Assembly (NCBI RefSeq): GCF_016864195.1
Contig: NZ_CP045202.1
Coordinates: forward strand, 2,077,001-2,141,000
DNA: 64,000 bases
Origin: Dechloromonas sp. TW-R-39-2
GTDB lineage: Bacteria > Pseudomonadota > Gammaproteobacteria > Burkholderiales > Rhodocyclaceae
Direction: 5' to 3'
A program made the translations under genes and the position numbers. The notes under the pieces were generated by a model, which saw nothing but the letters and a program-made list of their open reading frames with translations, was not told where the DNA came from and ran no database searches. Shown here in pieces: positions 36,015 through 46,711 of this stretch (positions are counted from its first letter, which is position 1; each line of letters begins with the position of its first letter).

Positions 36015-37250
36015 TTGGCGCGTCGCAGAGTCGTAGTCACCGGTCTGGGCATTGTCAGTCCGGTCGGAAATACCGTCGAAGAAGCTTGGCAGAATATTCT
36101 GGCAGGTCGTTCCGGTATTGCCCCCATCACCAAGTTCGATACATCCACCTTCCCGGTTCAGTTTGGCGGTGAGGTCAAGAACTTTGATATCACCCAATAC
36201 ATTTCTGCCAAGGATGCGCGGCGAATGGATGATTTCATCCATTTCGGCCTGGCTGCCGGCATGCAGGCTGTACGTGATGCAGGTCTGGACAAGGAAAACG
36301 TTGTCGATCTGGAACGCGTCGGTGTAGCCATTGGTTCGGGCATCGGCGGTTTGCCGCTGATCGAGCAAACCAAGGAAGAGTACACAGCCGGTGGTGTCCG
36401 CAAGGTATCGCCGTTCTTTGTGCCTGGCTCGATCATCAACATGATTTCCGGCAATCTGTCGATCGAATACGGGTTCAAGGGGCCGAATATCGCCCTGGTT
36501 TCCGCTTGTACTACAGGAACACATTCAATCGGTGATGCTGCACGTATCATCGAATACGGTGATGCCGACGTGATGGTGGCCGGCGGTGCTGAATCAACCG
36601 TTTCGCCGCTCGGCATGGGCGGTTTCTGTGCCGCTCGCGCCTTGTCGACGCGCAACGATGATCCCAGCACGGCTAGTCGTCCGTGGGACAAGGATCGCGA
36701 TGGCTTTGTGCTGGGTGAAGGAGCCGGTGTTCTTGTTCTTGAAGAGTACGAACACGCCAAGGCCCGCGGCGCCAAGATCTATGCCGAACTGGTTGGCTAC
36801 GGCATGAGTGCCGATGCTTATCACATCACCGCACCGAACATGGACGGCCCACGTCGTTCCATGGTCAATGCACTGAAGAATGCCGGTATTGCTCCATCCG
36901 ATGTTCAGTACCTGAATGCCCATGGTACGTCGACGCCTTTGGGCGACAAGAACGAGTCGGATGCAGTCAAGGCTGCCTTTGGTGATGCTGCCTACAAGCT
37001 GGTGGTCAATTCGACGAAGTCGATGACTGGTCACTTGCTGGGTGGTGCGGGCGGTATCGAGTCGCTGTTTACCGTGCTGGCACTACATAACCAGATTTCC
37101 CCACCGACAATCAATATCTTTAATCAGGATCCGGAGTGCGATCTTGATTACTGTGCCAATACGGCACGACCAATGAATATTGAATATGCGCTGAAGAACA
37201 ACTTCGGCTTTGGTGGGACCAACGGATCGCTGGTTTTCAAGCGTATCTAA
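36015..37250 (+). CDS. fabF: 3-oxoacyl-ACP synthase II
   Basis: FabF elongates acyl-ACP. The 411 residues contain the Cys nucleophile in [14 protein letters not shown], the two catalytic His segments ([25 protein letters not shown]) and the C-terminal NNFGFGGTN. The TTG at 36015 follows CGGAG at 6 bases and gives the family N-terminus [12 protein letters not shown]; the frame is open to 35988. A stem-loop (AAGGCCGGCC/GGCCGGCCTT, 35965-35989) separates it from acpP. Confidence 0.96.
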   Translation: MARRRVVVTGLGIVSPVGNTVEEAWQNILAGRSGIAPITKFDTSTFPVQFGGEVKNFDITQYISAKDARRMDDFIHFGLAAGMQAVRDAGLDKENVVDLERVGVAIGSGIGGLPLIEQTKEEYTAGGVRKVSPFFVPGSIINMISGNLSIEYGFKGPNIALVSACTTGTHSIGDAARIIEYGDADVMVAGGAESTVSPLGMGGFCAARALSTRNDDPSTASRPWDKDRDGFVLGEGAGVLVLEEYEHAKARGAKIYAELVGYGMSADAYHITAPNMDGPRRSMVNALKNAGIAPSDVQYLNAHGTSTPLGDKNESDAVKAAFGDAAYKLVVNSTKSMTGHLLGGAGGIESLFTVLALHNQISPPTINIFNQDPECDLDYCANTARPMNIEYALKNNFGFGGTNGSLVFKRI

Positions 37251-37270
37251 AAGCGGTTTCCGAAAGGAAT

Positions 37271-37312
37271 AGAACGGTGCAGCTTCCGATCACCATCGGG
37301 CTGCACCGTTCT
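37271..37312 (+). promoter_or_regulatory. Strong hairpin spanning the ygfX start codon
   Basis: AGAACGGTGCAG (37271-37282) and CTGCACCGTTCT (37301-37312) are perfect 12-bp inverted repeats, with a second stem CCGAT/ATCGG inside the loop. The GTG start of ygfX (37277) lies in the left arm. It may act as a fabF terminator (a short T run follows) and/or block translation of ygfX. Confidence 0.6.
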
Positions 37313-37714
37313 CGTTTTATCGGTATCGCGCTCCAATTTACTGCTGTGCTGGCAGGTATCACGGTCTTTTTGATGCCCGTGGACCTGGCATTTCGTCTGG
37401 CTGGATTGGCAGTGATCGGCGCATTGGGCATCACCGCATGGCGTTGCTACAAAACACCGATACCGTGCATTCGCCTTGAACATAACGGCGATATAAACCT
37501 GCTTTCGGTGTCAGAGGCAGAGGCTGTCACCATGCAATTATTGCCCGGCGCTATTGTCCATCCGTGGCTGACGGTATTTCGTTTGAAATCCGGGCAAACC
37601 GGAGCGATCGTGATGATTGCCACGGTCGACAGCCTTGATAAGCAAAATTTTCGCCGCCTGCGCACTTTTTTGCGCTGGCGGGCTTCGTTCAATGCCCCGA
37701 GCGACGATGCTTGA
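37277..37714 (+). CDS. YgfX/CptA-like membrane protein
   Basis: A 145-residue protein with two N-terminal membrane helices (about 14-56) and a short cytoplasmic beta-rich tail ([20 protein letters not shown]). This matches the YgfX family (a toxin-like partner of SdhE in enterobacteria, a general family member elsewhere). The GTG start has AAGGA upstream. It is convergent with nadB and overlaps its 3' end by 26 bases. Confidence 0.6.
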   Translation: MQLPITIGLHRSRFIGIALQFTAVLAGITVFLMPVDLAFRLAGLAVIGALGITAWRCYKTPIPCIRLEHNGDINLLSVSEAEAVTMQLLPGAIVHPWLTVFRLKSGQTGAIVMIATVDSLDKQNFRRLRTFLRWRASFNAPSDDA

Positions 37715-39266
37715 GAACGGTGTTTTTTGCTTTTGACAGCATTTCCGGGTAGTCGCGCGAGAAGTGCAGGCCGCGGCTTTCCTTGCGTTGCATGGCGCAG
37801 CGGACAATCAAATCAGCCGTTACCACCAGGTTGCGCAACTCGATCAGGTCGTGACTGACCCGGAAGTTGGCATAAAACTCGTCAATTTCACGTTTTAACA
37901 AGCCAATACGGTGTTTGGCACGCTTCAGGCGCTTGGTTGTCCGGACAATCCCGACGTAATCCCACATGAAACGACGCAATTCGTCCCAGTTGTGTGAAAT
38001 GACGACTTCTTCGTCGGCATCCGTGACCCGGCTCTCGTCCCATTGGGGAAGTGCAGGGGCATCCATGGTTTTACTTGCCAGAATGTCGTTGACCGCAGCT
38101 TCGGCAAAAACGAGGCATTCAAGCAGGGAGTTCGAGGCCAGGCGATTCGCTCCATGCAAGCCGGTGCACGATGCTTCGCCGGCGACATACAGGCCGGCAA
38201 CATCGGTACGGCCATGCAGGTCGCTGACGATGCCGCCGCAGGTGTAGTGCGCGGCAGGAACGACAGGAATCGGTTGGCTGGTGATGTCGATACCGAGTTC
38301 GAGGCAACGGGCGTGAATGTTTGGAAAATGGGTGCGAATGAACTCTTCGCCTTTGTGTGAAATGTCGAGGAAAACGCAATCGAGGCCGCGTTTTTTCATT
38401 TCAAAATCGATGGCTCGCGCCACGATGTCACGCGGTGCCAGTTCGGCGCGTTCGTCATGGTCGAGCATGAAACGAGTGCCGTCAGGCAGGCGAAGCAGAC
38501 CGCCTTCACCGCGTACAGCCTCCGAGATCAGGAATGATTTGGCTTGCGGGTGATACAGGCAGGTGGGATGGAACTGGATGAATTCCATGTTCGAAACGCG
38601 GCATCCGGCACGGTAGGCCATGGCAATGCCATCCCCCGTCGAAGTATCCGGATTGGTCGTATAGAGATAAACCTTGCCGGCGCCGCCCGTGGCAAGCAGT
38701 GTATTGTTCGCGCCGATCGTGATCACATCGCCGCTGCGGCTATCTAGTATATAGGCACCAAAGCACCGATTTTCGCCCGTGCCGAGTTTGTCGCCGGTGA
38801 TCAGGTCGATGGCAATGTGGCTTTCAAGAATAGTGATGTTTGGGTTGGCGCGGACTTTTTTAGTCAGCGTGTCCTGCACGGCAAAACCAGTAGCATCCGC
38901 GACGTGAATGACCCGACGTGCGCTATGGCCGCCTTCGCGGGTCAGGTGGTAGCCGGCGGCATCCTTGGTGAAGGGAACGCCCTGTTCGATCAGCCAATCG
39001 ATTGCACGACGACCGTTTTCAACGACAAAGCGGGTTGCCGGCTCATCGTTGAGCCAGGCACCGGCGATTTGTGTGTCAAGGATGTGTGCTTCGATTGAGT
39101 CCTGGCTGTCGAGGACCGCGGCAATGCCGCCCTGGGCCCAGCCGGATGCAGAGTCTTCGAGACTCCGTTTGCTGACAAGAACCACGCGGCAATGCTTTGC
39201 CAGGCGAAGAGCGGCTGACTGACCGGCAAGGCCACTGCCAATGATAAGGACATCAAAATTCTGCAC
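37689..39266 (-). CDS. nadB: L-aspartate oxidase
   Basis: NadB is the FAD enzyme that oxidises L-aspartate to iminoaspartate, the first step of NAD synthesis. The 525 residues show the FAD motif [16 protein letters not shown], the ASGWAQGG segment, [15 protein letters not shown] THREGGHS region (here [12 protein letters not shown]), [23 protein letters not shown] and the RLASNSLLE motif. It is divergent from rpoE, an arrangement shared with E. coli. Confidence 0.96.
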   Translation of the reverse strand: MQNFDVLIIGSGLAGQSAALRLAKHCRVVLVSKRSLEDSASGWAQGGIAAVLDSQDSIEAHILDTQIAGAWLNDEPATRFVVENGRRAIDWLIEQGVPFTKDAAGYHLTREGGHSARRVIHVADATGFAVQDTLTKKVRANPNITILESHIAIDLITGDKLGTGENRCFGAYILDSRSGDVITIGANNTLLATGGAGKVYLYTTNPDTSTGDGIAMAYRAGCRVSNMEFIQFHPTCLYHPQAKSFLISEAVRGEGGLLRLPDGTRFMLDHDERAELAPRDIVARAIDFEMKKRGLDCVFLDISHKGEEFIRTHFPNIHARCLELGIDITSQPIPVVPAAHYTCGGIVSDLHGRTDVAGLYVAGEASCTGLHGANRLASNSLLECLVFAEAAVNDILASKTMDAPALPQWDESRVTDADEEVVISHNWDELRRFMWDYVGIVRTTKRLKRAKHRIGLLKREIDEFYANFRVSHDLIELRNLVVTADLIVRCAMQRKESRGLHFSRDYPEMLSKAKNTVLKHRRSGH

Positions 39267-39436
39267 GGCTGTTCTTTGGTGGGTTTATTTCGCGCGAAAT
39301 ATAGCACGCAGCCAACGATTCATCCCGTTACATAAAGTCACAATTAAGGATAATTACCTATCGGCAGCCATAAAACGCCTGCGCTATACTGCGCTCCATA
39401 AACATACCAATGATTTCCCCGGGAAACACGAGAGCC

Positions 39437-40036
39437 ATGACTGAGCGCGAGGTCGATCAAAAACTGGTCGAGAAGGCGCAAGGCGGAGATAAGCACGCCT
39501 TCGACCTGTTGGTTAGCAAATATCAGCGAAAGCTGGGGCGTTTGCTGTCGCGCTTTATTCGCGATCCGGCCGAGGTGGAGGACGTCTCCCAAGAGGCTTT
39601 CATCAAGGCTTACCGTGCCTTGCCCTCCTTCCGGGGGGACAGTGCTTTCTATACCTGGCTCTACCGGATCGGTATCAATACCGCAAAAAACTATCTGGTA
39701 TCACAAGGCCGGCGTGCGCCGACCAGTACCGAGTTCGATAGCGAGGAGGCCGAAACTTTCGAGGATGCGGGCCTGTTGCGTGATATCAACACGCCGGAAA
39801 GCCTTTTACTGTCGAAACAAATCGGTCAGACAGTCAATGCCGCCATGGATGCCTTGCCCGATGAGTTGCGCCAGGCCATCGTTCTGCGCGAAATCGACGG
39901 CATGTCCTACGATGAGATTGCCGAGATCATGGATTGTCCGATAGGTACTGTTCGCTCCCGCATTTTCCGGGCACGCGAAGCTGTGGCTGCCAAATTGCGG
40001 CCCTTGCTCGATATTGCGCCGGATCGTCGCTGGTGA
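39437..40036 (+). CDS. rpoE: RNA polymerase sigma factor RpoE
   Basis: A 199-residue extracytoplasmic-function sigma factor. Region 2 (FDLLVSKYQRKLGRLLSRFI...DVSQEAFIKAYRAL, FYTWLYRIGINTAKNYL) and region 4 (MDALPDELRQAIVLREIDG, SYDEIAEIMDCPIGTVRSRI) are complete. It directs the response to envelope stress. The ATG at 39437 gives the usual N-terminus (MTEREVDQKLVEKAQ); an in-frame ATG at 39410 is less likely. No rseA or rseB follows. Confidence 0.95.
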   Translation: MTEREVDQKLVEKAQGGDKHAFDLLVSKYQRKLGRLLSRFIRDPAEVEDVSQEAFIKAYRALPSFRGDSAFYTWLYRIGINTAKNYLVSQGRRAPTSTEFDSEEAETFEDAGLLRDINTPESLLLSKQIGQTVNAAMDALPDELRQAIVLREIDGMSYDEIAEIMDCPIGTVRSRIFRAREAVAAKLRPLLDIAPDRRW

Positions 40037-40470
40037 GCGCGCCGACCGAGTCGAGTACCGTCCGGGCGGTTGTTCGGGCGCTGGATGCAACGCAGGCCGT
40101 TGTTGAGGTTGAGTCCGGCGGTTGTGGTCGCTGCCATGAAGAAGGGGGCTGTGGCGGCCAGAATCTGACACAGATGTTTTGTGCCGGTCCCAAAACCTAT
40201 CGTGTCGATAACGCAATCGGGGCTTCCGTTGGTGATCGGGTCACCGTTGCCATTGCACCGGGCAGTGTGCGTCGAGTGGCCAATCTGGCTTATGGCGTGC
40301 CGTTGACCGCGACAATCGCCGGCGCCGCATTCGGCGCTCAATATGGCGATGTCGGCTCGATGCTCGGCGCAGTTTCCGCATTGCTGCTCGCGGTGCTGTA
40401 CGTTCGTTTTCGTTCGCGGGACGGCGCTGGAAATTACGCGGCTCGTCCCCATATTATTTCCCGTTCCTAG
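40033..40470 (+). CDS. rseC: RseC/MucC-family envelope-stress regulator
   Basis: A 145-residue membrane protein: an N-terminal Cys-rich cytoplasmic part (GGCGRCHEEGGCGG), then two membrane helices (about 92-112 and 116-133). RseC proteins modulate sigma-E and SoxR reduction. The GTG at 40033 overlaps the rpoE stop (GTGA) and fits the family; the longer frame to 39934 lies inside rpoE. Confidence 0.88.
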   Translation: MSAPTESSTVRAVVRALDATQAVVEVESGGCGRCHEEGGCGGQNLTQMFCAGPKTYRVDNAIGASVGDRVTVAIAPGSVRRVANLAYGVPLTATIAGAAFGAQYGDVGSMLGAVSALLLAVLYVRFRSRDGAGNYAARPHIISRS

Positions 40471-40491
40471 TTGATCAGGAGGTAACTGCCC

Positions 40492-41910
40492 ATGAAACGT
40501 TTCATGGTTTTGATTTCCCTTTGTCTGTTCTTTTCTCTGGCCAGCGCACAGTCTCGCGGTTTGCCGGATTTTTCCGAACTGGCTGAGAAGCAGGGGCCAG
40601 CAGTCGTCAATATCAGTACGACACAAGTGGCGCGTAATGCTCAGGCAACGCCTTTCCCGTTCGATGAAAGCGACCCGGCCTTCGAGTTTTTCAAGCGATT
40701 CATCCCACGCGCTCCCGGTGGGAATGCGCCTCGGGAGTTTGAGAACAAGTCGCTCGGTTCCGGTTTCGTGATCAGTGCCGACGGGCACATCCTGACCAAT
40801 GCTCACGTTGTCGATGGCGCGGATGAGGTCACCGTTCGCCTGACGGACAAGCGTGAATTCAAAGCCAAAATCATTGGTGCCGACAAACGGACGGATGTGG
40901 CGTTGATCAAGATTGAGGCCAGCAATCTGCCTGTCGTCAAGTTGGCCGACCCGGCGCAATTGAAGGTTGGCGAGTGGGTGGTGGCGATCGGTTCCCCTTT
41001 TGGTTTCGATAACTCGGTGACGGCCGGGATTGTTTCGGCCAAGGGGCGCTCGCTGCCGCAAGAGAATTACGTGCCGTTTATCCAGACTGACGTGGCCATC
41101 AATCCGGGTAACTCTGGTGGCCCCTTGTTCAACATGCGTGGCGAAGTGGTAGGCATCAATTCGCAGATATATAGCCGCAGCGGCGGTTATATGGGTGTTT
41201 CGTTTGCTATTCCGATCGATGTGGCGATGGATGTCCAGCATCAATTGCGCGCCTCGGGCAAGGTCAGTCGCGGTCGACTGGGGGTTGTGATCCAGGAAGT
41301 CAGCAAGGAGCTGGCTGACTCGCTCGGCTTGAGCAAGCCGATGGGGGCTGTGGTCAATGCCGTCGAAAAAGGCGGGCCGGCAGACAAGGCCGGCTTGGAG
41401 GCGGGCGATGTCATTCTCCGTTTCGAGGGCAAGGTAATCGGCAATTCAGCCGATCTGCCACGCATGGTCGGTGCAACGCGGCCGGGTACGCGTTCGGTGC
41501 TTCAAGTCTGGCGCAAGGGCGCAACACGCGACATTCCGGTCGTTGTCGGTGAAATGGCTGACGAGAAACAAGCGGCCAGTCGACCGCAGCGTGGCATCAA
41601 GCCAGCAGAACAGGCGGCGAATCGACTTGGTCTGGTGGTCAGCGAACTAACGCCTGAACAAAAGCGCGAGTTGAAACTCCAGTCAGGCTTGCTTATCGAG
41701 GATATTCGTGGTGCCGGAGCACGTTCTGAACTTCGGGCGGGGGACATCATCGTTGCGCTGATCAGCAAGGGAGCAACCACGGAGGCCCGCACCGTTGAGC
41801 AATTCAACAAGTTGCTTGCCCAGTTTGAGAAGGGTAGCAACGTAACGTTGCTGATTCGGCGCGGTGAAATGCAGACTTTTGTAACCATAAAGGGCTTGAA
41901 TGGCAATTGA
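40492..41910 (+). CDS. mucD: Periplasmic serine protease MucD/DegP
   Basis: A 472-residue Do-family protease with a signal peptide ending near SLASAQS. The triad is His in TNAHVVDGA, Asp in RTDVALIK and Ser in GNSGGPLF; two PDZ domains follow (about 265-350 and 375-465). It degrades misfolded envelope proteins and sits naturally in the rpoE operon. AGGAGG precedes the start. Confidence 0.95.
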   Translation: MKRFMVLISLCLFFSLASAQSRGLPDFSELAEKQGPAVVNISTTQVARNAQATPFPFDESDPAFEFFKRFIPRAPGGNAPREFENKSLGSGFVISADGHILTNAHVVDGADEVTVRLTDKREFKAKIIGADKRTDVALIKIEASNLPVVKLADPAQLKVGEWVVAIGSPFGFDNSVTAGIVSAKGRSLPQENYVPFIQTDVAINPGNSGGPLFNMRGEVVGINSQIYSRSGGYMGVSFAIPIDVAMDVQHQLRASGKVSRGRLGVVIQEVSKELADSLGLSKPMGAVVNAVEKGGPADKAGLEAGDVILRFEGKVIGNSADLPRMVGATRPGTRSVLQVWRKGATRDIPVVVGEMADEKQAASRPQRGIKPAEQAANRLGLVVSELTPEQKRELKLQSGLLIEDIRGAGARSELRAGDIIVALISKGATTEARTVEQFNKLLAQFEKGSNVTLLIRRGEMQTFVTIKGLNGN

Positions 41911-42145
41911 ACTCAAATTGTTGAGTCGCAGCTACTGCCATCTCTGTCATGACATGGAAGTGGCCCTGGCCCCGATCGCCGCTGAATTCGCGGCGACGGT
42001 GCTCGTTATCGATGTCGATGCGTATCCTGAACTGGAAGCTCGCTACGATGAACTGGTGCCTGTGTTGCTGCATGGCGAGGTTGAACTCTGCCATTACTTC
42101 CTGGACGCCCCTAAAGTCCGTGAATATTTGACCAAAATCCGCTAA
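41900..42145 (+). CDS. Glutaredoxin-like DUF836 protein
   Basis: An 81-residue thioredoxin-fold protein with a CHLC active-site motif at residues 13-16 and the cis-Pro segment LVPVLL. It overlaps mucD by 11 bases, so it is likely translated together with it. The redox partner is unknown. This small gene commonly sits between mucD and lepA in betaproteobacteria. Confidence 0.88.
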   Translation: MAIELKLLSRSYCHLCHDMEVALAPIAAEFAATVLVIDVDAYPELEARYDELVPVLLHGEVELCHYFLDAPKVREYLTKIR

Positions 42146-42168
42146 AATTCAGGGTCTTCTGAACAGGG

Positions 42169-42195
42169 AAGGGCGCCGTGAAAGCGCCCTTTTTT
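42169..42195 (+). terminator. Terminator just upstream of lepA
   Basis: GGGCGC and GCGCCC form a stem with a 7-base loop, extended by A-T pairs and followed by T6. It ends 11 bases before the lepA ATG, taking the place of a Shine-Dalgarno. Confidence 0.75.
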
Positions 42196-42205
42196 ACTAG
42201 CATCA

Positions 42206-43996
42206 ATGGATCTAATTAGAAACTTTTCGATCATCGCGCATATCGACCATGGCAAGTCGACGCTGGCAGATCGCATCATCCACCTTTGTGGTGGCCTTTC
42301 CGATCGCGAAATGGAAGCGCAGGTGCTTGACTCGATGGATATCGAGCGCGAGCGCGGCATTACCATCAAGGCCCAGACTGCCGCCCTGAAATACAAGGCG
42401 CGGGATGGCAAGGTCTATAACCTCAATTTGATTGATACGCCGGGACACGTCGACTTCTCGTACGAAGTTTCCCGTTCGCTGTCAGCCTGCGAGGGAGCGC
42501 TGCTTGTTGTCGATGCTTCTCAAGGCGTTGAGGCGCAGACAGTCGCCAACTGCTACACGGCGCTCGATCTTGATGTCGAGGTCGTGCCGGTACTGAACAA
42601 GATCGATTTGCCATCGGCCGATCCGGACAATGCCCGTCAGGAAATCGAGGATGTGATCGGGATCGATGCAACCGATGCGGTGCTTTGCTCAGCCAAGACC
42701 GGTCTCGGTGTGGCCGACATCCTTGAGTCCGTGATTGCCCGTGTGCCGCCGCCCAAGGGCGATCGTAGCGCGCCACTCAAGGCCTTGATCATCGACTCGT
42801 GGTTCGACAACTACGTCGGCGTGGTCATGCTGGTACGCGTGGTCGAAGGCGAAATGAAGCCGAAAGACAAGCTGTTCTTCATGGCCACAGAGGCGATTCA
42901 GTTGTGCGAACAGGTTGGCGTTTTTGCCCCCAAATCCGAGCAGCGTCCCTCATTGCGTGCGGGCGAGGTTGGTTTCGTCATTTCCGGCATCAAGGAACTG
43001 AAAGCCGCCAAGGTCGGTGACACGATTACCACGGTCGACCGCAAGGCGAGCGAAGCTTTGCCCGGTTTCAAGGAAATCAAGCCGCAGGTGTTTGCCGGCT
43101 TGTATCCGGTTGAATCGAACCAGTACGACTCACTGCGCGAATCGCTTGAAAAGCTCAAGCTGAATGATGCCTCCCTGCAATATGAGCCGGAAGTGTCACA
43201 AGCGCTCGGTTTTGGTTTCCGTTGTGGCTTCCTCGGTTTGCTGCACATGGAAATCGTCCAGGAACGTCTTGAGCGCGAGTTTGACCAGGATCTGATCACG
43301 ACGGCCCCAACTGTCGTCTATGAAGTTGTTTTGCGTGACGGCACCGTGGTCCAGGTGGAAAATCCGGCCAAGCTGCCGGAAATCACCAAGACGGAAGAGG
43401 TCCGCGAGCCGATCATCACGGCGACCATCTTCGTTCCGCAGGATTACCTCGGCAACGTCATCACGCTGTGCAATCAGAAGCGTGGCAATCAGGTCGACAT
43501 GCATTACCACGGCCGCCAGGTCAAACTGGTCTATGAAATGCCGATGGCCGAAGTGGTGATGGATTTCTTCGACAAGCTGAAGTCCTGCTCCAAAGGCTAC
43601 GCCTCGCTCGACTACGACTTCAAGGAATATCGTGCGGCCGATGTGGTCAAGCTCGATATCCTGATCAACAGCGAGAAGGTTGATGCCCTGTCGCTCATCG
43701 TGCACCGCTCCAATGCGACGTATCGCGGACGTGAGCTGGCTTCCAAGATGCGCGAGCTGATTCCCCGCCAGATGTATGACGTGGCTATCCAGGCAGCGAT
43801 TGGTTCGCACATCATCTCGCGTGAAAACGTCAAGGCAATGCGCAAGGACGTGCTGGCCAAGTGTTATGGCGGCGACATCAGCCGGAAGAAAAAGCTGCTT
43901 GAGAAGCAAAAGGCCGGCAAGAAACGGATGAAGCAGGTGGGTAGTGTTGAAATCCCGCAGGAAGCCTTCCTTGCCGTTTTGCGCGTCGATAACTAA
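42206..43996 (+). CDS. lepA: Elongation factor 4 (LepA)
   Basis: LepA is a ribosomal GTPase that back-translocates stalled ribosomes or aids 30S assembly. The 596 residues have G1 AHIDHGKST, switch [12 protein letters not shown]3 DTPGHVDF, G4 NKIDLP, and the LepA-specific C-terminal domain with [20 protein letters not shown]. No Shine-Dalgarno is visible upstream. Confidence 0.97.
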   Translation: MDLIRNFSIIAHIDHGKSTLADRIIHLCGGLSDREMEAQVLDSMDIERERGITIKAQTAALKYKARDGKVYNLNLIDTPGHVDFSYEVSRSLSACEGALLVVDASQGVEAQTVANCYTALDLDVEVVPVLNKIDLPSADPDNARQEIEDVIGIDATDAVLCSAKTGLGVADILESVIARVPPPKGDRSAPLKALIIDSWFDNYVGVVMLVRVVEGEMKPKDKLFFMATEAIQLCEQVGVFAPKSEQRPSLRAGEVGFVISGIKELKAAKVGDTITTVDRKASEALPGFKEIKPQVFAGLYPVESNQYDSLRESLEKLKLNDASLQYEPEVSQALGFGFRCGFLGLLHMEIVQERLEREFDQDLITTAPTVVYEVVLRDGTVVQVENPAKLPEITKTEEVREPIITATIFVPQDYLGNVITLCNQKRGNQVDMHYHGRQVKLVYEMPMAEVVMDFFDKLKSCSKGYASLDYDFKEYRAADVVKLDILINSEKVDALSLIVHRSNATYRGRELASKMRELIPRQMYDVAIQAAIGSHIISRENVKAMRKDVLAKCYGGDISRKKKLLEKQKAGKKRMKQVGSVEIPQEAFLAVLRVDN

Positions 43997-44007
43997 GAAA
44001 CCGAACG

Positions 44008-44796
44008 ATGAACTTTGCGCTGATTCTTTTTGTCCTGCTGTTGATCACGGGTGCACTTTACGCGGTCGACGTCCTCAAATGCCGTAAATTGCGGGCTCGC
44101 AATGCACCGGAACCGCTCTGGGTGGAGTGGGGCGCCAGCTTCTTTCCGGTCATCCTGATCGTTTTCGTGCTGCGTTCCTTTTTGTTCGAACCGTTCAAGA
44201 TCCCCTCCGGTTCGATGATCCCGACCTTGCTGGTGGGTGATTTCATCCTTGTGAACAAATTCACCTACGGCATCCGCCTGCCGGTGATCAACAAGAAAAT
44301 CATCAGCATCAACGATCCGCAGCGCGGCGATGTGATGGTTTTCCGCTACCCGGAAGATCCTTCGCTGGATTACATCAAGCGTGTTGTCGGCTTGCCTGGC
44401 GATACGATTGCCTACCAGAACAAGCGACTGACGATTAACGGTCAGGCGGTCGACGCAAGCAAACAGGCCGATTTCGAGCATAAGGAACGCCTTTATTTCT
44501 CCGATCAGTTCAGCGAGAAACTTGGCGAGGTCGAACACCGTTTCCTGAACGACAAGGATGCACCGGCTTTCATCCCTGACCCGGCACATTTTCCTCATCG
44601 TGAAAACTGTACCTACAATGCCGCAGGCGTTGTTTGCAAAGTTCCGGCAGGCCATTACTTCATGATGGGCGACAATCGTGACAACAGCCGGGACAGCCGT
44701 GCCTGGGGTTTCGTGCCAGAAGAAAATATCGTTGGCAGAGCGTTCTTTATCTGGTTGAATTTAAGTGATCTGAGCCGTATCGGTTCATTCCGCTGA
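44008..44796 (+). CDS. lepB: Signal peptidase I
   Basis: LepB cleaves signal peptides at the outer face of the inner membrane. The 262 residues have two N-terminal membrane helices (about 2-20 and 44-60), catalytic Ser69 (PSGSMIPTL), Lys124 (DYIKRVVGLPGD) and the GDNRDNSRDSRAWGFV box. It follows lepA by 11 bases, the conserved arrangement. Confidence 0.96.
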   Translation: MNFALILFVLLLITGALYAVDVLKCRKLRARNAPEPLWVEWGASFFPVILIVFVLRSFLFEPFKIPSGSMIPTLLVGDFILVNKFTYGIRLPVINKKIISINDPQRGDVMVFRYPEDPSLDYIKRVVGLPGDTIAYQNKRLTINGQAVDASKQADFEHKERLYFSDQFSEKLGEVEHRFLNDKDAPAFIPDPAHFPHRENCTYNAAGVVCKVPAGHYFMMGDNRDNSRDSRAWGFVPEENIVGRAFFIWLNLSDLSRIGSFR

Positions 44797-44804
44797 GAGT
44801 GAAT

Positions 44805-45158
44805 ATGAAAAAACAACGTGGCGTTGCGCTTTCCGGTTTGCTGTTCTGGAGCATTGTTCTGGTGCTTGTGGCTGTTCTGGGGATGAAGGTTGCTCCGACC
44901 TACATCGAGTACGCCAAGACGCTCAAGGATACGAAGGCTGTCGTTGCACAAGTAGCGCCGGATGCCAGCGTGACCGATGTGCGCAAGGCTTTTGACAAAT
45001 ATGCCGAGATCGATCATCTGGCCATGCCGTCAAGCCAACTCGAAATATTCAAGGATGGCGGCAAGATCGTGATCGAATTTGCCTATGAAAAACGTATTCC
45101 TCTCTTTGCGAACGTCAGCCTGCTGATCGACTACAAGGGAACGACCGCTGGAAACTAA
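44805..45158 (+). CDS. DUF4845 membrane protein
   Basis: A 117-residue protein with an N-terminal membrane anchor resembling a pseudopilin or type II membrane leader (RGVALSGLLFWSIVLVLVAVLGMK), followed by a small periplasmic domain. DUF4845 proteins sit between lepB and rnc in many betaproteobacteria; function unknown. ATG 44805 is chosen over GTG 44799 because of its spacing to GAGAG. Confidence 0.85.
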   Translation: MKKQRGVALSGLLFWSIVLVLVAVLGMKVAPTYIEYAKTLKDTKAVVAQVAPDASVTDVRKAFDKYAEIDHLAMPSSQLEIFKDGGKIVIEFAYEKRIPLFANVSLLIDYKGTTAGN

Positions 45159-45161
45159 GGC

Positions 45162-45830
45162 ATGAGCGCCGTTGCATTGGCCCAGGCCATCGGTCACCGA
45201 TTTGCCGACCCGAGCTTGCTCAAGACGGCACTGACGCATCGTAGTTTCGGCTCGCCGAATAACGAGCGACTTGAGTTTCTCGGTGATGGCTTGCTGAATT
45301 GCGTGGTTGCCGCCGCCTTATACAGGCGTTTTCCTGCGATGCCGGAAGGCGATTTGTCACGTCAGCGAGCCAATCTTGTCCGGCAAGATGCGCTGCATGG
45401 CCTGGCCCTCAAGCTCAAGGTCGGCGAATATCTTCGTCTGGGCGAGGGGGAGCTCAAAAGCGGTGGCGCCCAACGTCCATCGATTCTGGCCGATGCTCTG
45501 GAAGCCCTGTTCGGTGCGATTTATCTCGATGCCGGTTTCGAAGCGGTCGATGCGGTGATCAATCGCCTCTATCAGCCCCTGTTCGAGGCGCTGACGCCCG
45601 GCGAGGTCAAGAAGGACGCCAAGACCTGTCTGCAGGAATGGCTTCAGGGGCGCAAGAAAGCTCTTCCCAAATATCACTTGCTTGAAGCGACGGGCGCTGC
45701 GCACGAACAGCGTTTCGAAGTTGCCTGCGAAATCGAAAATCCGCCCTTGCGTACGATCGGTCACGGCACCAGTCGCCGTATCGCTGAGCAAGTTGCCGCT
45801 GACAACGCACTGAAAGTACTCAAGGCATGA
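45162..45830 (+). CDS. rnc: Ribonuclease III
   Basis: RNase III cleaves double-stranded RNA in rRNA processing and decay. The 222 residues have the signature [13 protein letters not shown] (with catalytic Glu and Asp), the second acidic segment [16 protein letters not shown], and a C-terminal double-stranded-RNA-binding domain ([17 protein letters not shown]). Confidence 0.97.
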   Translation: MSAVALAQAIGHRFADPSLLKTALTHRSFGSPNNERLEFLGDGLLNCVVAAALYRRFPAMPEGDLSRQRANLVRQDALHGLALKLKVGEYLRLGEGELKSGGAQRPSILADALEALFGAIYLDAGFEAVDAVINRLYQPLFEALTPGEVKKDAKTCLQEWLQGRKKALPKYHLLEATGAAHEQRFEVACEIENPPLRTIGHGTSRRIAEQVAADNALKVLKA

Positions 45831-46711
45831 AAAAAATGCACTCCGGCTATATCGCCATCGTCGGTCGCCCGAATGTCGGGAAGTCGACCCTTCTGAATCG
45901 CCTGGTGGGCGAAAAAATCAGCATCACCTCGCGCAAGGCGCAAACTACCCGCCACCGCGTCACCGGCATCGTGACAAACGACGATGCCCAGTTTGTCTTC
46001 GTCGATACACCGGGCTTCCAGACCAAGTTCTCGAATGCGCTGAATCGCACGATGAACCGTGGTGTGACGCAAACTTTGGCGGACGTCGATGTCGTTCTCT
46101 TCGTGGTTGAAGCTGGTCGTTTCGACGACAAGGACAAAGCGGTCATTCGCCTGTTGCCGAAAGACCGGCCGGTCATCCTGGTGATCAACAAGACCGACCA
46201 GATCAAGGATCGGACCGAGTTGTATCCCTTCGTTGCCATGGTTTCGGCCGAATACGATTTCGCGGCAGTCGTGCCGGTCAGTGCTGCCAAGGGCCGTCAG
46301 ACCGACGATTTGCTGGCCGCCGCACGCAAGCATCTGCCAAATGAAGGCTTGATGTTCCCCGAGGATGAACTGACCGACAAGAGCGAACGTTTTCTGGCTT
46401 CGGAATACATTCGCGAAAAAGTTTTCCGTCTGCTCGGCGATGAGTTGCCGTATGCCACTGCCGTCGAAATCGAGAAATTCGAGACCGAAGGCAACCTGCG
46501 TCGAATCTTCGCCGCCATCGTTGTCGACCGCGAAGGCCACAAGGCCATCGTTATCGGCAAGGGCGGCGAGTCGCTCAAGCGTATCGCCAGCGAAGCCCGC
46601 CAGGACATGGAGCGCTTGTTCGACGGCAAGGTTTACCTTGAAATCTGGGTCAAGGTGAAATCCGGCTGGAACGACGACGAACGCTTGCTCAAGAGTCTCG
46701 GTTACGAATGA
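45827..46711 (+). CDS. era: GTPase Era
   Basis: Era is the 16S rRNA-binding GTPase required for 30S maturation. The 294 residues show G1 [10 protein letters not shown]3 DTPGF, G4 NKTD, and a C-terminal KH domain ([14 protein letters not shown]). It overlaps rnc by 4 bases (ATGA). Confidence 0.97.
   Translation: MKKMHSGYIAIVGRPNVGKSTLLNRLVGEKISITSRKAQTTRHRVTGIVTNDDAQFVFVDTPGFQTKFSNALNRTMNRGVTQTLADVDVVLFVVEAGRFDDKDKAVIRLLPKDRPVILVINKTDQIKDRTELYPFVAMVSAEYDFAAVVPVSAAKGRQTDDLLAAARKHLPNEGLMFPEDELTDKSERFLASEYIREKVFRLLGDELPYATAVEIEKFETEGNLRRIFAAIVVDREGHKAIVIGKGGESLKRIASEARQDMERLFDGKVYLEIWVKVKSGWNDDERLLKSLGYE

Noticed and set aside
39907..41244. 445-residue minus-strand frame over rseC and mucD
   Set aside because: Antisense shadow; the plus-strand genes have clear families and motifs.
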